From Pseudomonas sp. B33.4 (lineage in GTDB: Bacteria; Pseudomonadota; Gammaproteobacteria; Pseudomonadales; Pseudomonadaceae), in NCBI RefSeq assembly GCF_034555375.1, contig NZ_CP140706.1, positions 4,145,001 to 4,209,000 of the forward strand: DNA of 64,000 nucleotides, in the 5' to 3' direction. Below, piece by piece: positions 13,425-27,316 of the stretch (positions within the stretch are counted from its first letter, which is position 1; each line of letters opens with the position of its first letter). The position numbers were made by a program, and so were the translations under genes. The notes below the pieces were generated by a model. That model saw nothing but the letters and a program-made list of their open reading frames with translations, was not told the origin of the DNA and ran no database searches.

Positions 13425-13843
13425 ATCGGTGTCGTCCGGACAAAACATTGATCCAGAGCGGTACACGCGTCAGAAAAATCCGCTAAAACGGGCGCCGTCG
13501 CTACTTGCAGTAACGTGCAAGTAAGACAACTTCCCAACTGACATCCCGTTAAACAGTTACAAAACCACTCCAAACGATATTAATTATCATTTAGCCGCAA
13601 CTATGTTCGTTACATTCCCTACAAAACATTATTTGCATAAACCCGCCTAATGCCCGCAACGCATGGGCTGCAGGGCATTGGAGATGCGCTATGTCCTTAT
13701 TCCAATAAATAATTTCGCTATAGGAATTTTACTTGCAGGGTGTTTAGCCATAAAATCAGCGCGATTGATTGCTGCGACATATCGTCACTGCCTATTTCTT
13801 TATCAAGCTCAGAGACCTTTGCTCTCTGTTAAGGATTACCAGC
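13425..13843 (+). promoter_or_regulatory. Upstream region of the nuo operon
   Basis: 419 bp with no convincing gene. It contains an 8-bp inverted repeat (TACTTGCA, 13502-13509, with TGCAAGTA, 13516-13523) and a Fur-box-like 19-mer at 13576-13594 (GATATTAATTATCATTTAG, about 13 of 19 matches to the E. coli consensus). An AT-rich stretch at 13690-13760 could hold the nuo promoter. No single -35/-10 pair stands out. SD AAGGA at 13831-13835 serves nuoA. Confidence 0.4.
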
Positions 13844-14257
13844 ATGCCCGAAGCGACAGGACTCATGGCCCACAACTGGGGCTTTGCCATTTTCCTTCTG
13901 GGTGTCGTCGGCCTGTGTGCCTTCATGCTTGGCGTCTCCAGCCTCCTTGGGTCAAAAGCCTGGGGTCGCAGCAAAAACGAACCGTTCGAGTCCGGCATGC
14001 TACCTACCGGTGGCGCCCGCTTGCGGCTCTCAGCCAAATTCTATCTGGTCGCGATGCTCTTCGTGATCTTCGATATCGAAGCCCTCTTTCTCTTTGCATG
14101 GTCTGTGTCCGTCCGCGAAAGCGGCTGGACCGGATTCGTCGAAGCTCTCGTTTTCATAGCAATTCTGTTGGCAGGTCTTGTCTACCTGTTCCGAGTGGGC
14201 GCCCTTGACTGGGCTCCGGAAGCTCGTCGCAAGCGGCAGGCGAAGCTGAAACAATGA
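13844..14257 (+). CDS. nuoA: NADH-quinone oxidoreductase subunit A
   Basis: A 137-residue membrane subunit of complex I at the junction of the peripheral and membrane arms. Three transmembrane segments are visible (about 15-37, 70-90 and 98-118). The conserved loop with [12 protein letters not shown] lies between TM1 and TM2, followed by [22 protein letters not shown]. The start at 13844 follows AAGGATTACCAGC. It is the first gene of the 13-gene nuo operon; nuoB follows after 10 bp. Confidence 0.96.
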   Translation: MPEATGLMAHNWGFAIFLLGVVGLCAFMLGVSSLLGSKAWGRSKNEPFESGMLPTGGARLRLSAKFYLVAMLFVIFDIEALFLFAWSVSVRESGWTGFVEALVFIAILLAGLVYLFRVGALDWAPEARRKRQAKLKQ

Positions 14258-14267
14258 GGCTTTGGCA

Positions 14268-14942
14268 ATGCAATACAATCTCACCAGGATCGACCCCGAT
14301 GCTCCTAACGAGCAGTATCCGATTGGCGAACGGGAAACCGTTTCCGATCCGTTAGAAGATCAAGTCCACAAAAACATTTTCATGGGCAAGCTGGAAGACG
14401 TGCTGAGTGGCGCGGTCAACTGGGGACGTAAAAACTCCCTGTGGCCGTACAACTTCGGCTTGTCGTGCTGCTACGTGGAAATGACCACCGCCTTCACGGC
14501 GCCCCACGACATCGCGCGCTTCGGCGCCGAAGTGATCCGGGCATCGCCGCGTCAGGCCGACTTCATGGTTATCGCCGGCACCTGCTTCATCAAGATGGCG
14601 CCGATCATCCAACGTCTCTACGAGCAGATGCTCGAGCCGAAGTGGGTTATCTCCATGGGTTCGTGCGCTAACTCCGGTGGCATGTACGACATCTACTCTG
14701 TGGTTCAAGGGGTGGACAAGTTCCTGCCCGTGGACGTCTACGTACCTGGCTGCCCTCCTCGTCCGGAAGCATTTCTGCAAGGCTTGATGCTGTTGCAGGA
14801 ATCGATCGGCAAGGAGCGTCGTCCGCTTTCCTGGGTCGTTGGTGATCAAGGCGTTTATCGCGCCGACATGCCTTCGCAAAAGGAACAGCGCCGCGAACAG
14901 CGAATCGCAGTCACCAACCTGCGCAGCCCTGACGAAGTCTGA
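14268..14942 (+). CDS. nuoB: NADH-quinone oxidoreductase subunit B
   Basis: A 224-residue subunit that binds terminal cluster N2, the direct electron donor to ubiquinone. The 4Fe-4S ligands are all present: adjacent C67 and C68 (GLSCCYVEM), C133 (GSCANSGG) and C162 (GCPPRP). The ATG at 14268 is preferred over TTG at 14262 because GAGG lies about 9 nt upstream and [11 protein letters not shown] is the usual pseudomonad N-terminus. The C-terminal tail is charged and variable. Confidence 0.97.
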   Translation: MQYNLTRIDPDAPNEQYPIGERETVSDPLEDQVHKNIFMGKLEDVLSGAVNWGRKNSLWPYNFGLSCCYVEMTTAFTAPHDIARFGAEVIRASPRQADFMVIAGTCFIKMAPIIQRLYEQMLEPKWVISMGSCANSGGMYDIYSVVQGVDKFLPVDVYVPGCPPRPEAFLQGLMLLQESIGKERRPLSWVVGDQGVYRADMPSQKEQRREQRIAVTNLRSPDEV

Positions 14943-14958
14943 TCCAGATCTGTTCTGA

Positions 14959-16800
<1,842 letters not shown>

Positions 16801-16802
16801 GC

Positions 16803-17300
16803 ATGAACAGCACGCTTATCCAGACAGACCGTTTCACCTTGAGTGAAACCGAGCGCTCGGCCATCGAGCACGAGCTGCATCACTACGAAGACCCGCGCGC
16901 GGCGTCGATCGAAGCCCTGAAGATCGTTCAGAAAGAACGCGGCTGGGTGCCGGATGGCGCCCTGTACGCGATCGGCGAGATTCTCGGCATCCCGGCCAGC
17001 GACGTTGAAGGCGTGGCTACTTTCTATAGCCAGATTTTCCGTCAGCCGGTCGGCCGTCACATCATTCGCGTCTGCGACAGCATGGTCTGCTACATCGGCG
17101 GCCACGAGTCGGTGGTCAGCGAAATCCAGAACAATCTGGGCATCGGCCTGGGTCAGACCACCACCGACGGTCGGTTCACCCTGCTGCCGGTCTGCTGCCT
17201 CGGCAACTGCGACAAGGCACCGGCGCTGATGATCGACGACGACACCTTTGGTGATGTGCAGCCGGCTGGCGTCGCCAAACTGCTCGAGGGCTACGTATGA
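16803..17300 (+). CDS. nuoE: NADH-quinone oxidoreductase subunit E
   Basis: A 165-residue thioredoxin-like subunit of the NADH dehydrogenase module carrying 2Fe-2S cluster N1a. Ligands are C91-x4-C96 (CDSMVC) and C132-x3-C136 (CLGNC). The helical N-terminal half holds [17 protein letters not shown] and [11 protein letters not shown], which are family hallmarks. The stop overlaps the nuoF start (4 bp), so translation is coupled. Confidence 0.97.
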   Translation: MNSTLIQTDRFTLSETERSAIEHELHHYEDPRAASIEALKIVQKERGWVPDGALYAIGEILGIPASDVEGVATFYSQIFRQPVGRHIIRVCDSMVCYIGGHESVVSEIQNNLGIGLGQTTTDGRFTLLPVCCLGNCDKAPALMIDDDTFGDVQPAGVAKLLEGYV

Positions 17301-18652
17301 CCCTGACATCTTTCGGTCCTGCCAACCGCATTCAGCGTTCGGCCGAGACTCACCCGCTGACCTGGCGTCTGCGTGATGACGGCGAAGCCGTGTGGCTCGA
17401 CGAGTACCAGGCCAAGAACGGTTACGCTGCGGCGCGCAAAGCCTTCGCCGACATGGATCAGGACGCTATCGTCCAGACCGTGAAAGACGCCGGCCTCAAA
17501 GGTCGCGGCGGTGCAGGCTTCCCCACGGGCGTGAAGTGGGGCCTGATGCCCAAAGACGAATCCATCAACATCCGTTACCTGCTGTGCAACGCGGATGAAA
17601 TGGAGCCGAACACCTGGAAAGACCGCATGCTGATGGAGCAACTGCCCCATCTGCTGATCGAAGGCATGCTGATCAGTGCTCGCGCGCTGAAAACCTACCG
17701 TGGCTACATCTTCCTGCGTGGCGAATACACCACCGCCGCCAAGCACCTCAACCGTGCCGTGGAAGAAGCCAAGGCTGCGGGCCTGCTGGGCAAAAACATT
17801 CTGGGCAGCGGTTTTGATTTCGAGCTGTTCGTCCACACCGGCGCCGGGCGTTACATCTGCGGTGAAGAAACCGCACTGATCAACTCCCTCGAAGGCCGCC
17901 GCGCCAACCCGCGCTCCAAGCCGCCCTTCCCTGCCGCCGTCGGCGTGTGGGGCAAGCCGACCTGCGTGAACAACGTCGAAACCCTGTGCAACGTGCCGGC
18001 GATCATTGCCGACGGCGTTGACTGGTACAAATCGTTGGCGCGTGAAGGCAGCGAAGACATGGGCACCAAGCTCATGGGCTTCTCCGGCAAAGTCAAAAAC
18101 CCGGGTCTGTGGGAGCTGCCATTCGGCGTCACCGGTCGCGAGTTGTTCGAAGACTACGCCGGCGGCATGCGCGACGGCTTCAAACTCAAGGCCTGGCAGC
18201 CAGGCGGCGCCGGTACCGGTTTCCTCCTGCCTGAGCACCTCGACGCCCAAATGTATGCCGGCGGCATCGCCAAAGTGGGCACCCGTATGGGTACCGGCCT
18301 GGCCATGGCGGTGGATGACAGCGTCAACATGGTCTCGTTGCTGCGCAACATGGAGCAGTTCTTCGCTCGCGAGTCGTGCGGTTTCTGCACCCCGTGCCGC
18401 GATGGTTTGCCATGGAGCGTCAAGCTCTTGATGGCCATTGAACAAGGCCGCGGTCAGCCAGGCGACATCGAGACCCTGCTGGGTCTGGTCAACTTCCTCG
18501 GCCCAGGCAAGACCTTCTGTGCTCACGCACCGGGTGCCGTGGAGCCGTTGGGCAGTGCCATCAAATACTTCCGTCCAGAGTTCGAAGCCGGTATCGCGCC
18601 AGTCAGCGCCGCCGTCCCGCCTCTGGCAAGGCCGATCGTAATCGGCGCGTAA
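17297..18652 (+). CDS. nuoF: NADH-quinone oxidoreductase subunit F
   Basis: The 451-residue subunit binds NADH, FMN and 4Fe-4S cluster N3 and is the electron entry point of complex I. The FMN/NADH loop [10 protein letters not shown] starts at residue 69, and the second nucleotide segment is [19 protein letters not shown]. Cluster ligands are C361, C364, C367 (SCGFCTPC) and C408. It overlaps nuoE by 4 bp. The following 134-bp gap to nuoG is unusual in this otherwise compact operon and holds a hairpin. Confidence 0.97.
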   Translation: MTLTSFGPANRIQRSAETHPLTWRLRDDGEAVWLDEYQAKNGYAAARKAFADMDQDAIVQTVKDAGLKGRGGAGFPTGVKWGLMPKDESINIRYLLCNADEMEPNTWKDRMLMEQLPHLLIEGMLISARALKTYRGYIFLRGEYTTAAKHLNRAVEEAKAAGLLGKNILGSGFDFELFVHTGAGRYICGEETALINSLEGRRANPRSKPPFPAAVGVWGKPTCVNNVETLCNVPAIIADGVDWYKSLAREGSEDMGTKLMGFSGKVKNPGLWELPFGVTGRELFEDYAGGMRDGFKLKAWQPGGAGTGFLLPEHLDAQMYAGGIAKVGTRMGTGLAMAVDDSVNMVSLLRNMEQFFARESCGFCTPCRDGLPWSVKLLMAIEQGRGQPGDIETLLGLVNFLGPGKTFCAHAPGAVEPLGSAIKYFRPEFEAGIAPVSAAVPPLARPIVIGA

Positions 18653-18663
18653 ACGCTTAAAAA

Positions 18664-18687
18664 GGCGAAGGGTCCGTGCCCTTCGCC
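18664..18687 (+). other. Stem-loop in the nuoF-nuoG gap
   Basis: Perfect nine-base arms GGCGAAGGG (18664-18672) and CCCTTCGCC (18679-18687) with a six-base loop lie 11 bp after the nuoF stop. No T-run follows, so it is not a clear intrinsic terminator. It could be an RNA-processing or stability element, or a weak attenuator inside the operon. Confidence 0.6.
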
Positions 18688-18786
18688 TCCTGCGATGACG
18701 CCTTTCGAGGCTGGTTTGATTCGCACGGATAACAAGATTCCATTAGCCACGCCCGCTGACACCGGGCCAACGAAGACCTTTGAACC

Positions 18787-21501
18787 ATGGCCACTATCCA
18801 CGTAGACGGCAAAGCGCTCGAAGTCGACGGGGCAGACAACCTGTTACAGGCATGTCTGTCGCTGGGCCTCGACATTCCATATTTCTGCTGGCACCCCGCG
18901 CTCGGTAGCGTCGGGGCGTGCCGCCAGTGCGCGGTCAAGCAGTACACCGACGAGAACGACACCCGTGGTCGCATCGTCATGTCCTGCATGACCCCTGCCA
19001 CTGACAACACCTGGATCTCCATCGAAGATGAAGAATCCAAGGCGTTCCGCGCCAGTGTTGTTGAATGGCTGATGACCAACCACCCGCACGACTGCCCTGT
19101 GTGCGAAGAAGGCGGTCATTGCCACCTGCAAGACATGACCGTGATGACCGGCCACAACGAGCGCCGTTATCGCTTCACCAAACGCACCCACCAGAACCAG
19201 CAACTGGGCCCGTTCATTTCCCACGAAATGAACCGCTGCATCGCTTGCTACCGCTGCGTGCGCTTCTACAAGGATTACGCTGGCGGCACCGACCTCGGTG
19301 TGTTTGGCGCCCACGACAACGTGTACTTCGGTCGCGTTGAAGACGGCACCCTCGAAAGCGAGTTCTCCGGCAACCTCACCGAGGTCTGCCCGACCGGTGT
19401 GTTCACCGACAAGACTCACTCCGAACGCTACAACCGCAAGTGGGACATGCAGTTCGCGCCGAGCATCTGCCATGGCTGCTCGAGCGGTTGCAACATCTCC
19501 CCGGGCGAACGCTACGGCGAACTGCGTCGCATCGAAAACCGTTTCAACGGCTCGGTGAACCAGTACTTCCTGTGCGACCGTGGCCGTTTCGGTTATGGCT
19601 ACGTCAACCGCACCGACCGTCCACGTCAGCCGCTGCTGGCCGATGGCACCAAGCTCGGTCTGGATGCTGCACTGGATAAAGCCGCTGACTTGCTGCGCGG
19701 TCGCAACATCGTCGGTATCGGTTCGCCGCGTGCCAGCCTCGAAAGCAACTACGCGTTGCGCGAACTGGTCGGCGCCGAGCACTTCTACTCGGGTATCGAA
19801 GCCTCCGAACTGGAGCGCATCCGTCTGGTCCTGCAAGTGCTGAAAGACAGCCCGTTGCCTGTGCCGAACATGCGCGACATCGAAGACCATGACGCCATTT
19901 TCGTCCTCGGTGAAGACCTGACTCAGACCGCCGCCCGTGTGGCGCTGTCGCTGCGTCAATCGGTCAAAGGCAAAGCTGAAGACATGGCCGAAGCCATGCG
20001 TGTTCAGCCTTGGCTCGACGCTGCGGTGAAGAACATCGGTCAGCACGCGCTGAACCCGCTGTTCATCGCCAGCCTGGCGGAAACCAAGCTCGACGACATC
20101 GCTGAAGAATGCGTACACGCCGCTCCAGACGACCTGGCGCGCATCGGTTTCGCCGTGGCTCACGCACTGGACGCCAGCGCCCCGGCCGTTGAAGGTCTGG
20201 ACGCCGAAGCACTGCAACTGGCCAAGCGCATTGCTGATGCCCTGCTCGCCGCCAAACGTCCGCTGATCATCGCTGGTACTTCGCTGGGTTCCAAAGCCTT
20301 GATCGAAGCCGCCGCGAACATCGCCAAGGCACTGAAGCTGCGCGAGAAGAACGGTTCGATCAGCCTGATCGTCCCGGAAGCCAACAGCCTCGGTCTGGCC
20401 ATGCTCGGTGGCGAATCGGTCGACGCCGCGCTGCAAGCCGTCATCGATGGCAAGGCCGACGCTATCGTCGTGCTGGAAAACGATCTGTACACCCGCACCG
20501 CCAAAGAAAAAGTCGATGCCGCACTGAACGCTGCGCAAGTAGTGATCGTTGCTGATCATCAGAAGACGGCTACCAGCGACCGCGCGCACCTGGTTCTGCC
20601 AGCCGCAAGCTTCGCTGAAGGCGACGGTACGCTGGTCAGCCAGGAAGGTCGCGCCCAGCGCTTCTTCCAGGTTTTCGACCCGCAATACATGGATGCGAGC
20701 ATCCTGGTTCACGAAGGCTGGCGCTGGCTGCACGCCCTGCGCGCGACCCTGCTGAACCAGCCGATCGACTGGACGCAACTCGACCACGTCACCGCTGCCG
20801 TTGCTTCGAGCACCGAGCAACTGGCACGTATCGTCGACGCAGCACCATCGGCGGCGTTCCGCATCAAGGGTCTGAAACTGGCACGTGAGCCGCTGCGTTA
20901 TTCCGGTCGCACCGCGATGCGCGCCGACATCAGCGTTCACGAACCGCGCACCCCGCAAGACAAGGACACCGCGTTCGCCTTCTCCATGGAAGGTTACTCA
21001 GGTTCGGTTGAACCGCGTCAGCAGGTGCCGTTTGCCTGGTCGCCGGGCTGGAACTCGCCACAAGCGTGGAACAAGTTCCAGGACGAAGTCGGTGGTCACA
21101 TCCGCGCTGGCGACCCGGGCACTCGCCTGATCGAAAGCACCGGTGATTCGCTGAACTGGTTCGCTGCCGCACCGCGCGCATTCAACCCGGCGCCGGGCAC
21201 CTGGCAAGCCGTGCCGTTCTTCCACCTGTTCGGCAGCGAAGAGAACTCTTCGAAAGCCGCGCCGGTTCAAGAGCGCATTCCGGCTCCATACGTAGCTTTG
21301 GCCAAATCGGAAGCGGATCGTCTGGGCGTCAACGACGGTGCCCTGCTGAGCCTGAACGTGGCCGGTCAGACCCTGCGTCTGCCGCTGCGCATCAATGAAG
21401 AACTGGGCGCCGGTCTGGTGGCATTGCCTGCGGGCATCGCCGGCATTCCACCGGCATTCGCCGGCGTATCCGTCGACGGTCTGCAGGAGGCAGCGCAATG
21501 A
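18787..21501 (+). CDS. nuoG: NADH-quinone oxidoreductase subunit G
   Basis: A 904-residue iron-sulfur subunit. The N-terminal ferredoxin domain has 2Fe-2S ligands C34, C45, C48 and C67. H99, C103, C106 and C112 ([14 protein letters not shown]) bind N5, and [14 protein letters not shown] plus TEVCPTGVF bind another 4Fe-4S cluster. A molybdopterin-oxidoreductase-like domain follows, with [14 protein letters not shown] for cluster N7, the extra cluster of the E. coli type. The C-terminal part is degenerate for cofactor, as in the family. It overlaps nuoH by 4 bp. Confidence 0.97.
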   Translation: MATIHVDGKALEVDGADNLLQACLSLGLDIPYFCWHPALGSVGACRQCAVKQYTDENDTRGRIVMSCMTPATDNTWISIEDEESKAFRASVVEWLMTNHPHDCPVCEEGGHCHLQDMTVMTGHNERRYRFTKRTHQNQQLGPFISHEMNRCIACYRCVRFYKDYAGGTDLGVFGAHDNVYFGRVEDGTLESEFSGNLTEVCPTGVFTDKTHSERYNRKWDMQFAPSICHGCSSGCNISPGERYGELRRIENRFNGSVNQYFLCDRGRFGYGYVNRTDRPRQPLLADGTKLGLDAALDKAADLLRGRNIVGIGSPRASLESNYALRELVGAEHFYSGIEASELERIRLVLQVLKDSPLPVPNMRDIEDHDAIFVLGEDLTQTAARVALSLRQSVKGKAEDMAEAMRVQPWLDAAVKNIGQHALNPLFIASLAETKLDDIAEECVHAAPDDLARIGFAVAHALDASAPAVEGLDAEALQLAKRIADALLAAKRPLIIAGTSLGSKALIEAAANIAKALKLREKNGSISLIVPEANSLGLAMLGGESVDAALQAVIDGKADAIVVLENDLYTRTAKEKVDAALNAAQVVIVADHQKTATSDRAHLVLPAASFAEGDGTLVSQEGRAQRFFQVFDPQYMDASILVHEGWRWLHALRATLLNQPIDWTQLDHVTAAVASSTEQLARIVDAAPSAAFRIKGLKLAREPLRYSGRTAMRADISVHEPRTPQDKDTAFAFSMEGYSGSVEPRQQVPFAWSPGWNSPQAWNKFQDEVGGHIRAGDPGTRLIESTGDSLNWFAAAPRAFNPAPGTWQAVPFFHLFGSEENSSKAAPVQERIPAPYVALAKSEADRLGVNDGALLSLNVAGQTLRLPLRINEELGAGLVALPAGIAGIPPAFAGVSVDGLQEAAQ

Positions 21502-22505
21502 CCTGGTTCACCCCTGAAGTGATCGATGTGATCCTCTCGGTCGTCAAAGCCATCGTGATTCTGCTGGCCGTTGTGGTCGCAGGCGCATTGCTCAGCTTTG
21601 TCGAACGTCGCCTGCTGGGCTGGTGGCAGGACCGTTACGGTCCGAACCGCGTTGGTCCGTTTGGTATGTTCCAGATCGCCGCCGACATGCTGAAGATGTT
21701 CTTCAAGGAAGACTGGACGCCGCCGTTTGCCGACAAGGTGATCTTCACCCTGGCACCGGTGGTGGCGATGTCCGCCCTGCTGATCGCTTTTGCGATCATC
21801 CCGATCACCCCGACCTGGGGCGTCGCGGATCTGAACATCGGCTTGCTGTTCTTCTTCGCCATGGCCGGTCTGTCGGTCTACGCGGTGCTGTTCGCCGGCT
21901 GGTCGAGTAACAACAAGTTCGCCCTGCTCGGCAGCTTGCGTGCCTCGGCGCAGACCGTGTCCTACGAAGTGTTCATGGGCCTGGCCCTGATGGGCATCGT
22001 GGTTCAGGTCGGCTCGTTCAACATGCGCGACATCGTCGAGTACCAGGCGCAGAACCTGTGGTTCATCATTCCGCAGTTCTTCGGCTTCTGTACCTTCTTC
22101 ATCGCTGGCGTCGCCGTGACTCACCGTCACCCGTTCGACCAGCCGGAAGCGGAACAGGAACTGGCCGACGGTTACCACATTGAATACGCCGGTATGAAAT
22201 GGGGCATGTTCTTCGTCGGTGAATACATCGGCATCATCCTGATCTCGGCGCTGTTGGTCACCCTGTTCTTCGGTGGCTGGCACGGTCCGTTCGGCATCTT
22301 GCCGCAACTGGCCTTCGTCTGGTTCGCACTGAAGACCGCGTTCTTCATCATGCTGTTCATCCTGCTGCGCGCTTCCATTCCGCGTCCGCGTTATGACCAG
22401 GTGATGGATTTCAGCTGGAAATTCTGCCTGCCACTGACCCTGATCAATTTGCTGGTGACCGCTGCGGTCGTGTTGTGGAACACGCCTGCAGTCGCGGTTC
22501 AGTGA
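21498..22505 (+). CDS. nuoH: NADH-quinone oxidoreductase subunit H
   Basis: A 335-residue membrane subunit that forms part of the quinone channel and links the peripheral arm to the proton pumps. About eight transmembrane segments are visible. Signatures are [19 protein letters not shown] near the N-terminus, [11 protein letters not shown], and the acidic quinone-site loop [20 protein letters not shown]. It starts inside the end of nuoG (ATGA overlap). Confidence 0.97.
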   Translation: MTWFTPEVIDVILSVVKAIVILLAVVVAGALLSFVERRLLGWWQDRYGPNRVGPFGMFQIAADMLKMFFKEDWTPPFADKVIFTLAPVVAMSALLIAFAIIPITPTWGVADLNIGLLFFFAMAGLSVYAVLFAGWSSNNKFALLGSLRASAQTVSYEVFMGLALMGIVVQVGSFNMRDIVEYQAQNLWFIIPQFFGFCTFFIAGVAVTHRHPFDQPEAEQELADGYHIEYAGMKWGMFFVGEYIGIILISALLVTLFFGGWHGPFGILPQLAFVWFALKTAFFIMLFILLRASIPRPRYDQVMDFSWKFCLPLTLINLLVTAAVVLWNTPAVAVQ

Positions 22506-22516
22506 GGATTTGACCC

Positions 22517-23065
22517 ATGTTCAAATATATTGGCGACATCGTTAAGGGTACCGGTACCCAGTTGCGCAGCCTGGTCATGGTCTTCGGCCATGGCTTTCGC
22601 AAGCGCGACACCCTGCAATACCCCGAAGAAGCGGTCTACCTGCCACCACGCTACCGTGGTCGCATCGTCCTGACCCGCGACCCCGATGGCGAAGAGCGTT
22701 GCGTAGCCTGCAACCTCTGCGCCGTAGCTTGCCCAGTGGGTTGCATCTCGCTGCAGAAAGCTGAAACCGAAGACGGTCGCTGGTACCCGGACTTCTTCCG
22801 TATCAACTTCTCGCGCTGCATTTTCTGCGGTCTCTGCGAGGAAGCCTGTCCGACCACCGCGATCCAGCTGACACCGGATTTCGAGATGGCCGAGTTCAAA
22901 CGTCAGGACCTGGTGTACGAGAAAGAAGATCTGCTGATCTCCGGCCCCGGCAAAAACCCTGATTACAACTTCTATCGTGTTGCAGGTATGGCAATCGCTG
23001 GCAAGCCGAAAGGCTCCGCGCAGAACGAAGCCGAACCGATCAACGTGAAGAGCTTGCTGCCTTAA
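22517..23065 (+). CDS. nuoI: NADH-quinone oxidoreductase subunit I
   Basis: A 182-residue ferredoxin-like subunit with two 4Fe-4S clusters, N6a and N6b. The two ligand sets are [15 protein letters not shown] and [15 protein letters not shown]. An N-terminal amphipathic stretch anchors it to the membrane arm. It starts 11 bp after nuoH, with GAGG as SD. Confidence 0.97.
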   Translation: MFKYIGDIVKGTGTQLRSLVMVFGHGFRKRDTLQYPEEAVYLPPRYRGRIVLTRDPDGEERCVACNLCAVACPVGCISLQKAETEDGRWYPDFFRINFSRCIFCGLCEEACPTTAIQLTPDFEMAEFKRQDLVYEKEDLLISGPGKNPDYNFYRVAGMAIAGKPKGSAQNEAEPINVKSLLP

Positions 23066-23074
23066 GGAAGAACG

Positions 23075-23575
23075 ATGGAATTCGCTTTCTATTTCGCATC
23101 GGGTATCGCTGTTGTGTCCACGCTACGTGTGGTCACCAACACCAACCCTGTGCACGCCCTGCTCTACCTGATCATCTCGTTGATTGCCGTGGCCATGACC
23201 TTCTTCGCACTCGGCGCGCCGTTCGCCGGCGTGCTGGAAGTGATCGCCTACGCCGGCGCCATCATGGTGCTGTTCGTGTTCGTGGTGATGATGCTGAACC
23301 TGGGCCCGGCCTCGGTTCAGCAAGAACGCACCTGGCTGCGGCCTGGCATCTGGGCCGGTCCGGTGATTCTCGCCGCCCTGCTGCTGGCCGAACTGCTGTA
23401 TGTGCTGTTCGCTCACCAGAGCGGCCAGGCCATCGGCCACACCACCGTAGACGCGAAAGCCGTGGGCATCAGCCTGTTCGGTCCGTACCTGCTGGTGGTC
23501 GAACTCGCCTCGATGCTGCTGCTTGCTGCAGCCGTCACGGCGTTCCATTTGGGCCGTAACGAGGCGAAGGAGTAA
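23075..23575 (+). CDS. nuoJ: NADH-quinone oxidoreductase subunit J
   Basis: A 166-residue membrane subunit with five transmembrane segments. The conserved third helix [20 protein letters not shown] contains the pi-bulge region and is followed by [26 protein letters not shown] precedes the ATG. nuoK follows after 3 bp. Confidence 0.96.
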   Translation: MEFAFYFASGIAVVSTLRVVTNTNPVHALLYLIISLIAVAMTFFALGAPFAGVLEVIAYAGAIMVLFVFVVMMLNLGPASVQQERTWLRPGIWAGPVILAALLLAELLYVLFAHQSGQAIGHTTVDAKAVGISLFGPYLLVVELASMLLLAAAVTAFHLGRNEAKE

Positions 23576-23578
23576 GAC

Positions 23579-23887
23579 ATGCCTGCTATCCCTCTCGAAC
23601 ATGGTCTGGCCGTTGCCGGCATCCTGTTCTGCCTTGGTCTGGTCGGCCTGATGGTCCGCCGCAACATTTTGTTCGTGTTGATGAGTCTGGAAGTAATGAT
23701 GAACGCCTCTGCACTGGCCTTCATCGTTGCAGGCGCCCGTTGGGGCCAGCCGGATGGACAGATCATGTTCATCCTGGTGATCAGCTTGGCAGCCGCCGAG
23801 GCCAGTATTGGTCTGGCGATCCTGCTGCAACTGTATCGCCGCTTCCACACGCTCGATATCGACGCTGCCAGTGAGATGCGCGGATGA
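23579..23887 (+). CDS. nuoK: NADH-quinone oxidoreductase subunit K
   Basis: A 102-residue subunit with three transmembrane helices, homologous to MrpC. Conserved glutamates needed for proton transfer lie in [10 protein letters not shown] and in [13 protein letters not shown]. It overlaps nuoL by 4 bp. Confidence 0.97.
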   Translation: MPAIPLEHGLAVAGILFCLGLVGLMVRRNILFVLMSLEVMMNASALAFIVAGARWGQPDGQIMFILVISLAAAEASIGLAILLQLYRRFHTLDIDAASEMRG

Positions 23888-25737
23888 ACCTGATCTTTCT
23901 GACTTTCGTATTCCCTCTGATCGGTTTCCTGCTCCTGTCGTTCTCCCGTGGACGCTGGTCGGAAAACCTCTCGGCGCTGATTGGCGTGGGTTCCATTGGC
24001 TTGTCGGCGATTGTCGCCGCCTACGTCATCTGGCAATTCAACGTCGCGCCACCCGAAGGCGGTCACTACACGCTGGTGCTGTGGAAGTGGATGGCGGTCG
24101 AAGGCTTCAAGCCTGACTTCGCCCTCTACGTCGACGGCCTGTCGATCACCATGCTTGGCGTGGTGGTTGGCGTCGGCTTCCTGATCCACCTGTTCGCGTC
24201 CTGGTACATGCGCGGCGAAGCGGGCTACTCGCGCTTCTTCTCGTACACCAACCTGTTTATCGCCAGCATGCTGTTCCTGGTGCTCGGCGATAACCTGTTG
24301 TTCCTGTACTTCGGCTGGGAAGGCGTGGGCCTGTGCTCGTACCTGTTGATCGGTTTCTACTACAGCAACCGCAACAACGGTAACGCCGCACTCAAGGCCT
24401 TCATCGTGACCCGGATCGGCGACGTGTTCATGGCCATCGGCCTGTTCATCCTGTTCCAGCAAGTGGGCACGTTGAACATCCAGGAACTGCTGGTGCTGGC
24501 ACCGCAGAAATTCCAGGTCGGCGACTTCTGGATCACTTTGGCAACCCTGATGCTGCTGGGTGGCGCGGTCGGTAAATCGGCACAACTGCCGCTGCAAACC
24601 TGGCTCGCGGACGCGATGGCCGGCCCGACTCCGGTTTCGGCACTGATCCACGCTGCAACCATGGTGACTGCTGGTGTCTACCTGATCGCCCGTACCCACG
24701 GTCTGTTCACCCTGGCGCCGGAAATCCTCCACCTGGTCGGCATCGTTGGTGGTGTGACCCTGGTACTGGCTGGTTTCGCCGCGCTGGTTCAAACCGACAT
24801 CAAACGTATCCTCGCCTACTCGACCATGAGCCAGATCGGCTACATGTTCCTGGCGCTGGGCGTTGGCGCCTGGGATGGCGCGATTTTCCACCTGATGACC
24901 CACGCCTTCTTCAAGGCCCTGCTGTTCCTTGCTTCCGGTGCGGTGATCGTTGCCTGCCACCACGAGCAGAACATCTTCAAGATGGGCGGTCTGTGGAAGA
25001 AACTGCCACTGGCCTACGCCAGCTTCATCGTCGGCGGCGCGGCACTGGCTGCCCTGCCACTGGTCACCGCAGGCTTCTACTCCAAGGACGAAATCCTTTG
25101 GGAAGCGTTCGCCAGCGGCAACCACGGTCTGCTCTACGCAGGTCTGGTCGGCGCGTTCATGACATCGCTGTACACCTTCCGCCTGATCTTCATCACGTTC
25201 CACGGTGAAGCCAAGACTGAAGCCCACGCCGGTCACGGCATCGCTCACTGGCTGCCATTGTCGGTGCTGATCGTATTGTCCACCGCCATCGGCGCGATGA
25301 TCGTTCCGCCACTGCACGGCGTACTGCCAGAAAGCGTTGGCCATGCCGGTGGCGAAGCCAAGCACAGTCTGGAAATCGCTTCGGGCGCCATCGCCCTGGC
25401 CGGTATCCTGCTGGCAGCGCTGCTGTTCCTCGGCAAGCGTCGCTTCGTCACGGCGATCGCCAACAGCGGCATCGGCCGTTTCCTTTCGGCCTGGTGGTTC
25501 GCTGCCTGGGGCTTCGACTGGATCTACGACAAACTGTTCGTCAAGCCTTACCTGGCGATCAGCCACGTACTGCGCAAAGACCCGCTCGACCAGACCATCG
25601 GTCTGATCCCGCGTATGGCCAAGGGTGGTCACACCGCCCTAAGCCGCACCGAGACCGGTCAACTGCGTTGGTACGCTGCTTCGATGGCTGCTGGTGCCGT
25701 GCTGGTAATCGGCGCCATCGTGCTGGTAGCGGTCTGA
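23884..25737 (+). CDS. nuoL: NADH-quinone oxidoreductase subunit L
   Basis: A 617-residue antiporter-like proton-pumping subunit at the distal end of the membrane arm, with about 16 helices including the C-terminal lateral helix. Family motifs are [18 protein letters not shown] (key Glu), [35 protein letters not shown] (key Lys and His) and [20 protein letters not shown]. Length matches the family (about 613). The ATG overlaps the nuoK stop. Confidence 0.97.
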   Translation: MNLIFLTFVFPLIGFLLLSFSRGRWSENLSALIGVGSIGLSAIVAAYVIWQFNVAPPEGGHYTLVLWKWMAVEGFKPDFALYVDGLSITMLGVVVGVGFLIHLFASWYMRGEAGYSRFFSYTNLFIASMLFLVLGDNLLFLYFGWEGVGLCSYLLIGFYYSNRNNGNAALKAFIVTRIGDVFMAIGLFILFQQVGTLNIQELLVLAPQKFQVGDFWITLATLMLLGGAVGKSAQLPLQTWLADAMAGPTPVSALIHAATMVTAGVYLIARTHGLFTLAPEILHLVGIVGGVTLVLAGFAALVQTDIKRILAYSTMSQIGYMFLALGVGAWDGAIFHLMTHAFFKALLFLASGAVIVACHHEQNIFKMGGLWKKLPLAYASFIVGGAALAALPLVTAGFYSKDEILWEAFASGNHGLLYAGLVGAFMTSLYTFRLIFITFHGEAKTEAHAGHGIAHWLPLSVLIVLSTAIGAMIVPPLHGVLPESVGHAGGEAKHSLEIASGAIALAGILLAALLFLGKRRFVTAIANSGIGRFLSAWWFAAWGFDWIYDKLFVKPYLAISHVLRKDPLDQTIGLIPRMAKGGHTALSRTETGQLRWYAASMAAGAVLVIGAIVLVAV

Positions 25738-25776
25738 TATGAACCTTGCGAATTTGCGAAAGGAAACGAGCCCGTC

Positions 25777-27309
25777 ATGATTCTGCCTTGGCTAATCCTG
25801 ATCCCCTTCATCGGCGGCCTGCTGTGCTGGATGGGTGAGCGCTTCGGCGCTACCCTGCCCCGCTGGATTGCGCTGTTGACCATGACCCTGGAACTCGCCC
25901 TCGGCCTCTGGCTGTGGGCCCACGGTGACTATTCATTTGCACCGGCGCCTGGCGCCGATCCGACCTGGGCGCTTGAGTTCAAGCATGTCTGGATCCAGCG
26001 CTTCGGCATCAACGTGCACCTGGCCCTCGACGGCCTGTCGCTGTTGATGATCCTGCTGACCGGCCTGCTGGGTATCCTCTCGGTACTCTGCTCGTGGAAA
26101 GAGATTCAACGTCACGTTGGCTTCTTCCACCTGAACCTGATGTGGATCCTGGGCGGCGTTGTCGGCGTGTTCCTCGCCCTCGACCTGTTCATGTTCTTCT
26201 TCTTCTGGGAAATGATGCTGGTGCCGATGTACTTCCTCATCGCGCTCTGGGGTCACAGTTCTTCGGACGGCAAGAAAACCCGCATCTACGCAGCAACCAA
26301 GTTCTTCATCTTCACTCAGGCGTCCGGCCTGATCATGCTGGTGGCGATCCTCGGTCTGGTGCTGGTCAACTTCAACAACACTGGCGTGATTACCTTCAAC
26401 TACGCCGACCTGTTGAAAACCAAGATGTCGATGACCACCGAGTACATTCTGATGCTCGGCTTCTTCATCGCCTTCGCGGTCAAGCTGCCCGTCGTACCGT
26501 TCCACTCGTGGTTGCCTGATGCCCACGCCCAGGCGCCGACTGCAGGTTCCGTCGACCTCGCCGGTATCTTGCTGAAAACCGCTGCCTACGGTCTGCTGCG
26601 TTTCGCCCTGCCGCTGTTCCCGAATGCTTCGGCCGAGTTTGCGCCGATCGCCATGACCCTCGGTCTGATCGGGATCTTCTACGGCGCGTTCCTCGCTTTC
26701 GCACAAACCGACATCAAGCGTCTGATTGCCTTCTCGTCCGTTTCCCACATGGGTTTCGTGTTGATCGGCATCTACTCCGGCAGCCAACTGGCGCTGCAAG
26801 GTGCAGTAATCCAGATGCTCGCGCACGGCGTTTCGGCAGCCGCACTGTTTATCCTCAGCGGTCAGTTGTACGAGCGTCTGCACACTCGGGACATGCGTGA
26901 GATGGGCGGTCTGTGGTCGCGTATCGCTTACCTGCCGGCGATCAGCCTGTTCTTTGCAGCCGCGTCCTTGGGTCTGCCGGGTACCGGTAACTTTGTCGGT
27001 GAGTTCCTGATCCTGATCGGCTCCTTCGCAAGCTGGCCTTGGATCACGGCGATTGCCACCTCCGGTCTGGTGTTCGGTTCGGTCTACTCGCTGATCATGA
27101 TCCACCGTGCCTACTTCGGTCCGTCGAAATCGGATTCGATCCTGCACGGTATGGACGCTCGCGAACTGATCATGGTGCTGGGCCTTGCGGTGCTGCTGGT
27201 TTACCTCGGCGTCTACCCGCAACCGTTCCTCGACACGTCTGCCGCCACGATGCATGGCGTGCAGCAGTGGCTCGGCACCGCCTTCACTCAACTCGCTTCG
27301 GCCCGGTAA
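25777..27309 (+). CDS. nuoM: NADH-quinone oxidoreductase subunit M
   Basis: A 510-residue antiporter-like proton-pumping subunit with 14 predicted helices. Motifs are [20 protein letters not shown] (key Glu), [20 protein letters not shown] (key Lys) and [34 protein letters not shown] lies before the ATG. The 39-bp gap after nuoL holds nothing else. Confidence 0.97.
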   Translation: MILPWLILIPFIGGLLCWMGERFGATLPRWIALLTMTLELALGLWLWAHGDYSFAPAPGADPTWALEFKHVWIQRFGINVHLALDGLSLLMILLTGLLGILSVLCSWKEIQRHVGFFHLNLMWILGGVVGVFLALDLFMFFFFWEMMLVPMYFLIALWGHSSSDGKKTRIYAATKFFIFTQASGLIMLVAILGLVLVNFNNTGVITFNYADLLKTKMSMTTEYILMLGFFIAFAVKLPVVPFHSWLPDAHAQAPTAGSVDLAGILLKTAAYGLLRFALPLFPNASAEFAPIAMTLGLIGIFYGAFLAFAQTDIKRLIAFSSVSHMGFVLIGIYSGSQLALQGAVIQMLAHGVSAAALFILSGQLYERLHTRDMREMGGLWSRIAYLPAISLFFAAASLGLPGTGNFVGEFLILIGSFASWPWITAIATSGLVFGSVYSLIMIHRAYFGPSKSDSILHGMDARELIMVLGLAVLLVYLGVYPQPFLDTSAATMHGVQQWLGTAFTQLASAR

Positions 27310-27316
27310 GAGCGCT

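Noticed and set aside
14262-14267. TTG start for nuoB two codons upstream
   Set aside because: The ATG at 14268 has better SD spacing and matches the usual N-terminus.
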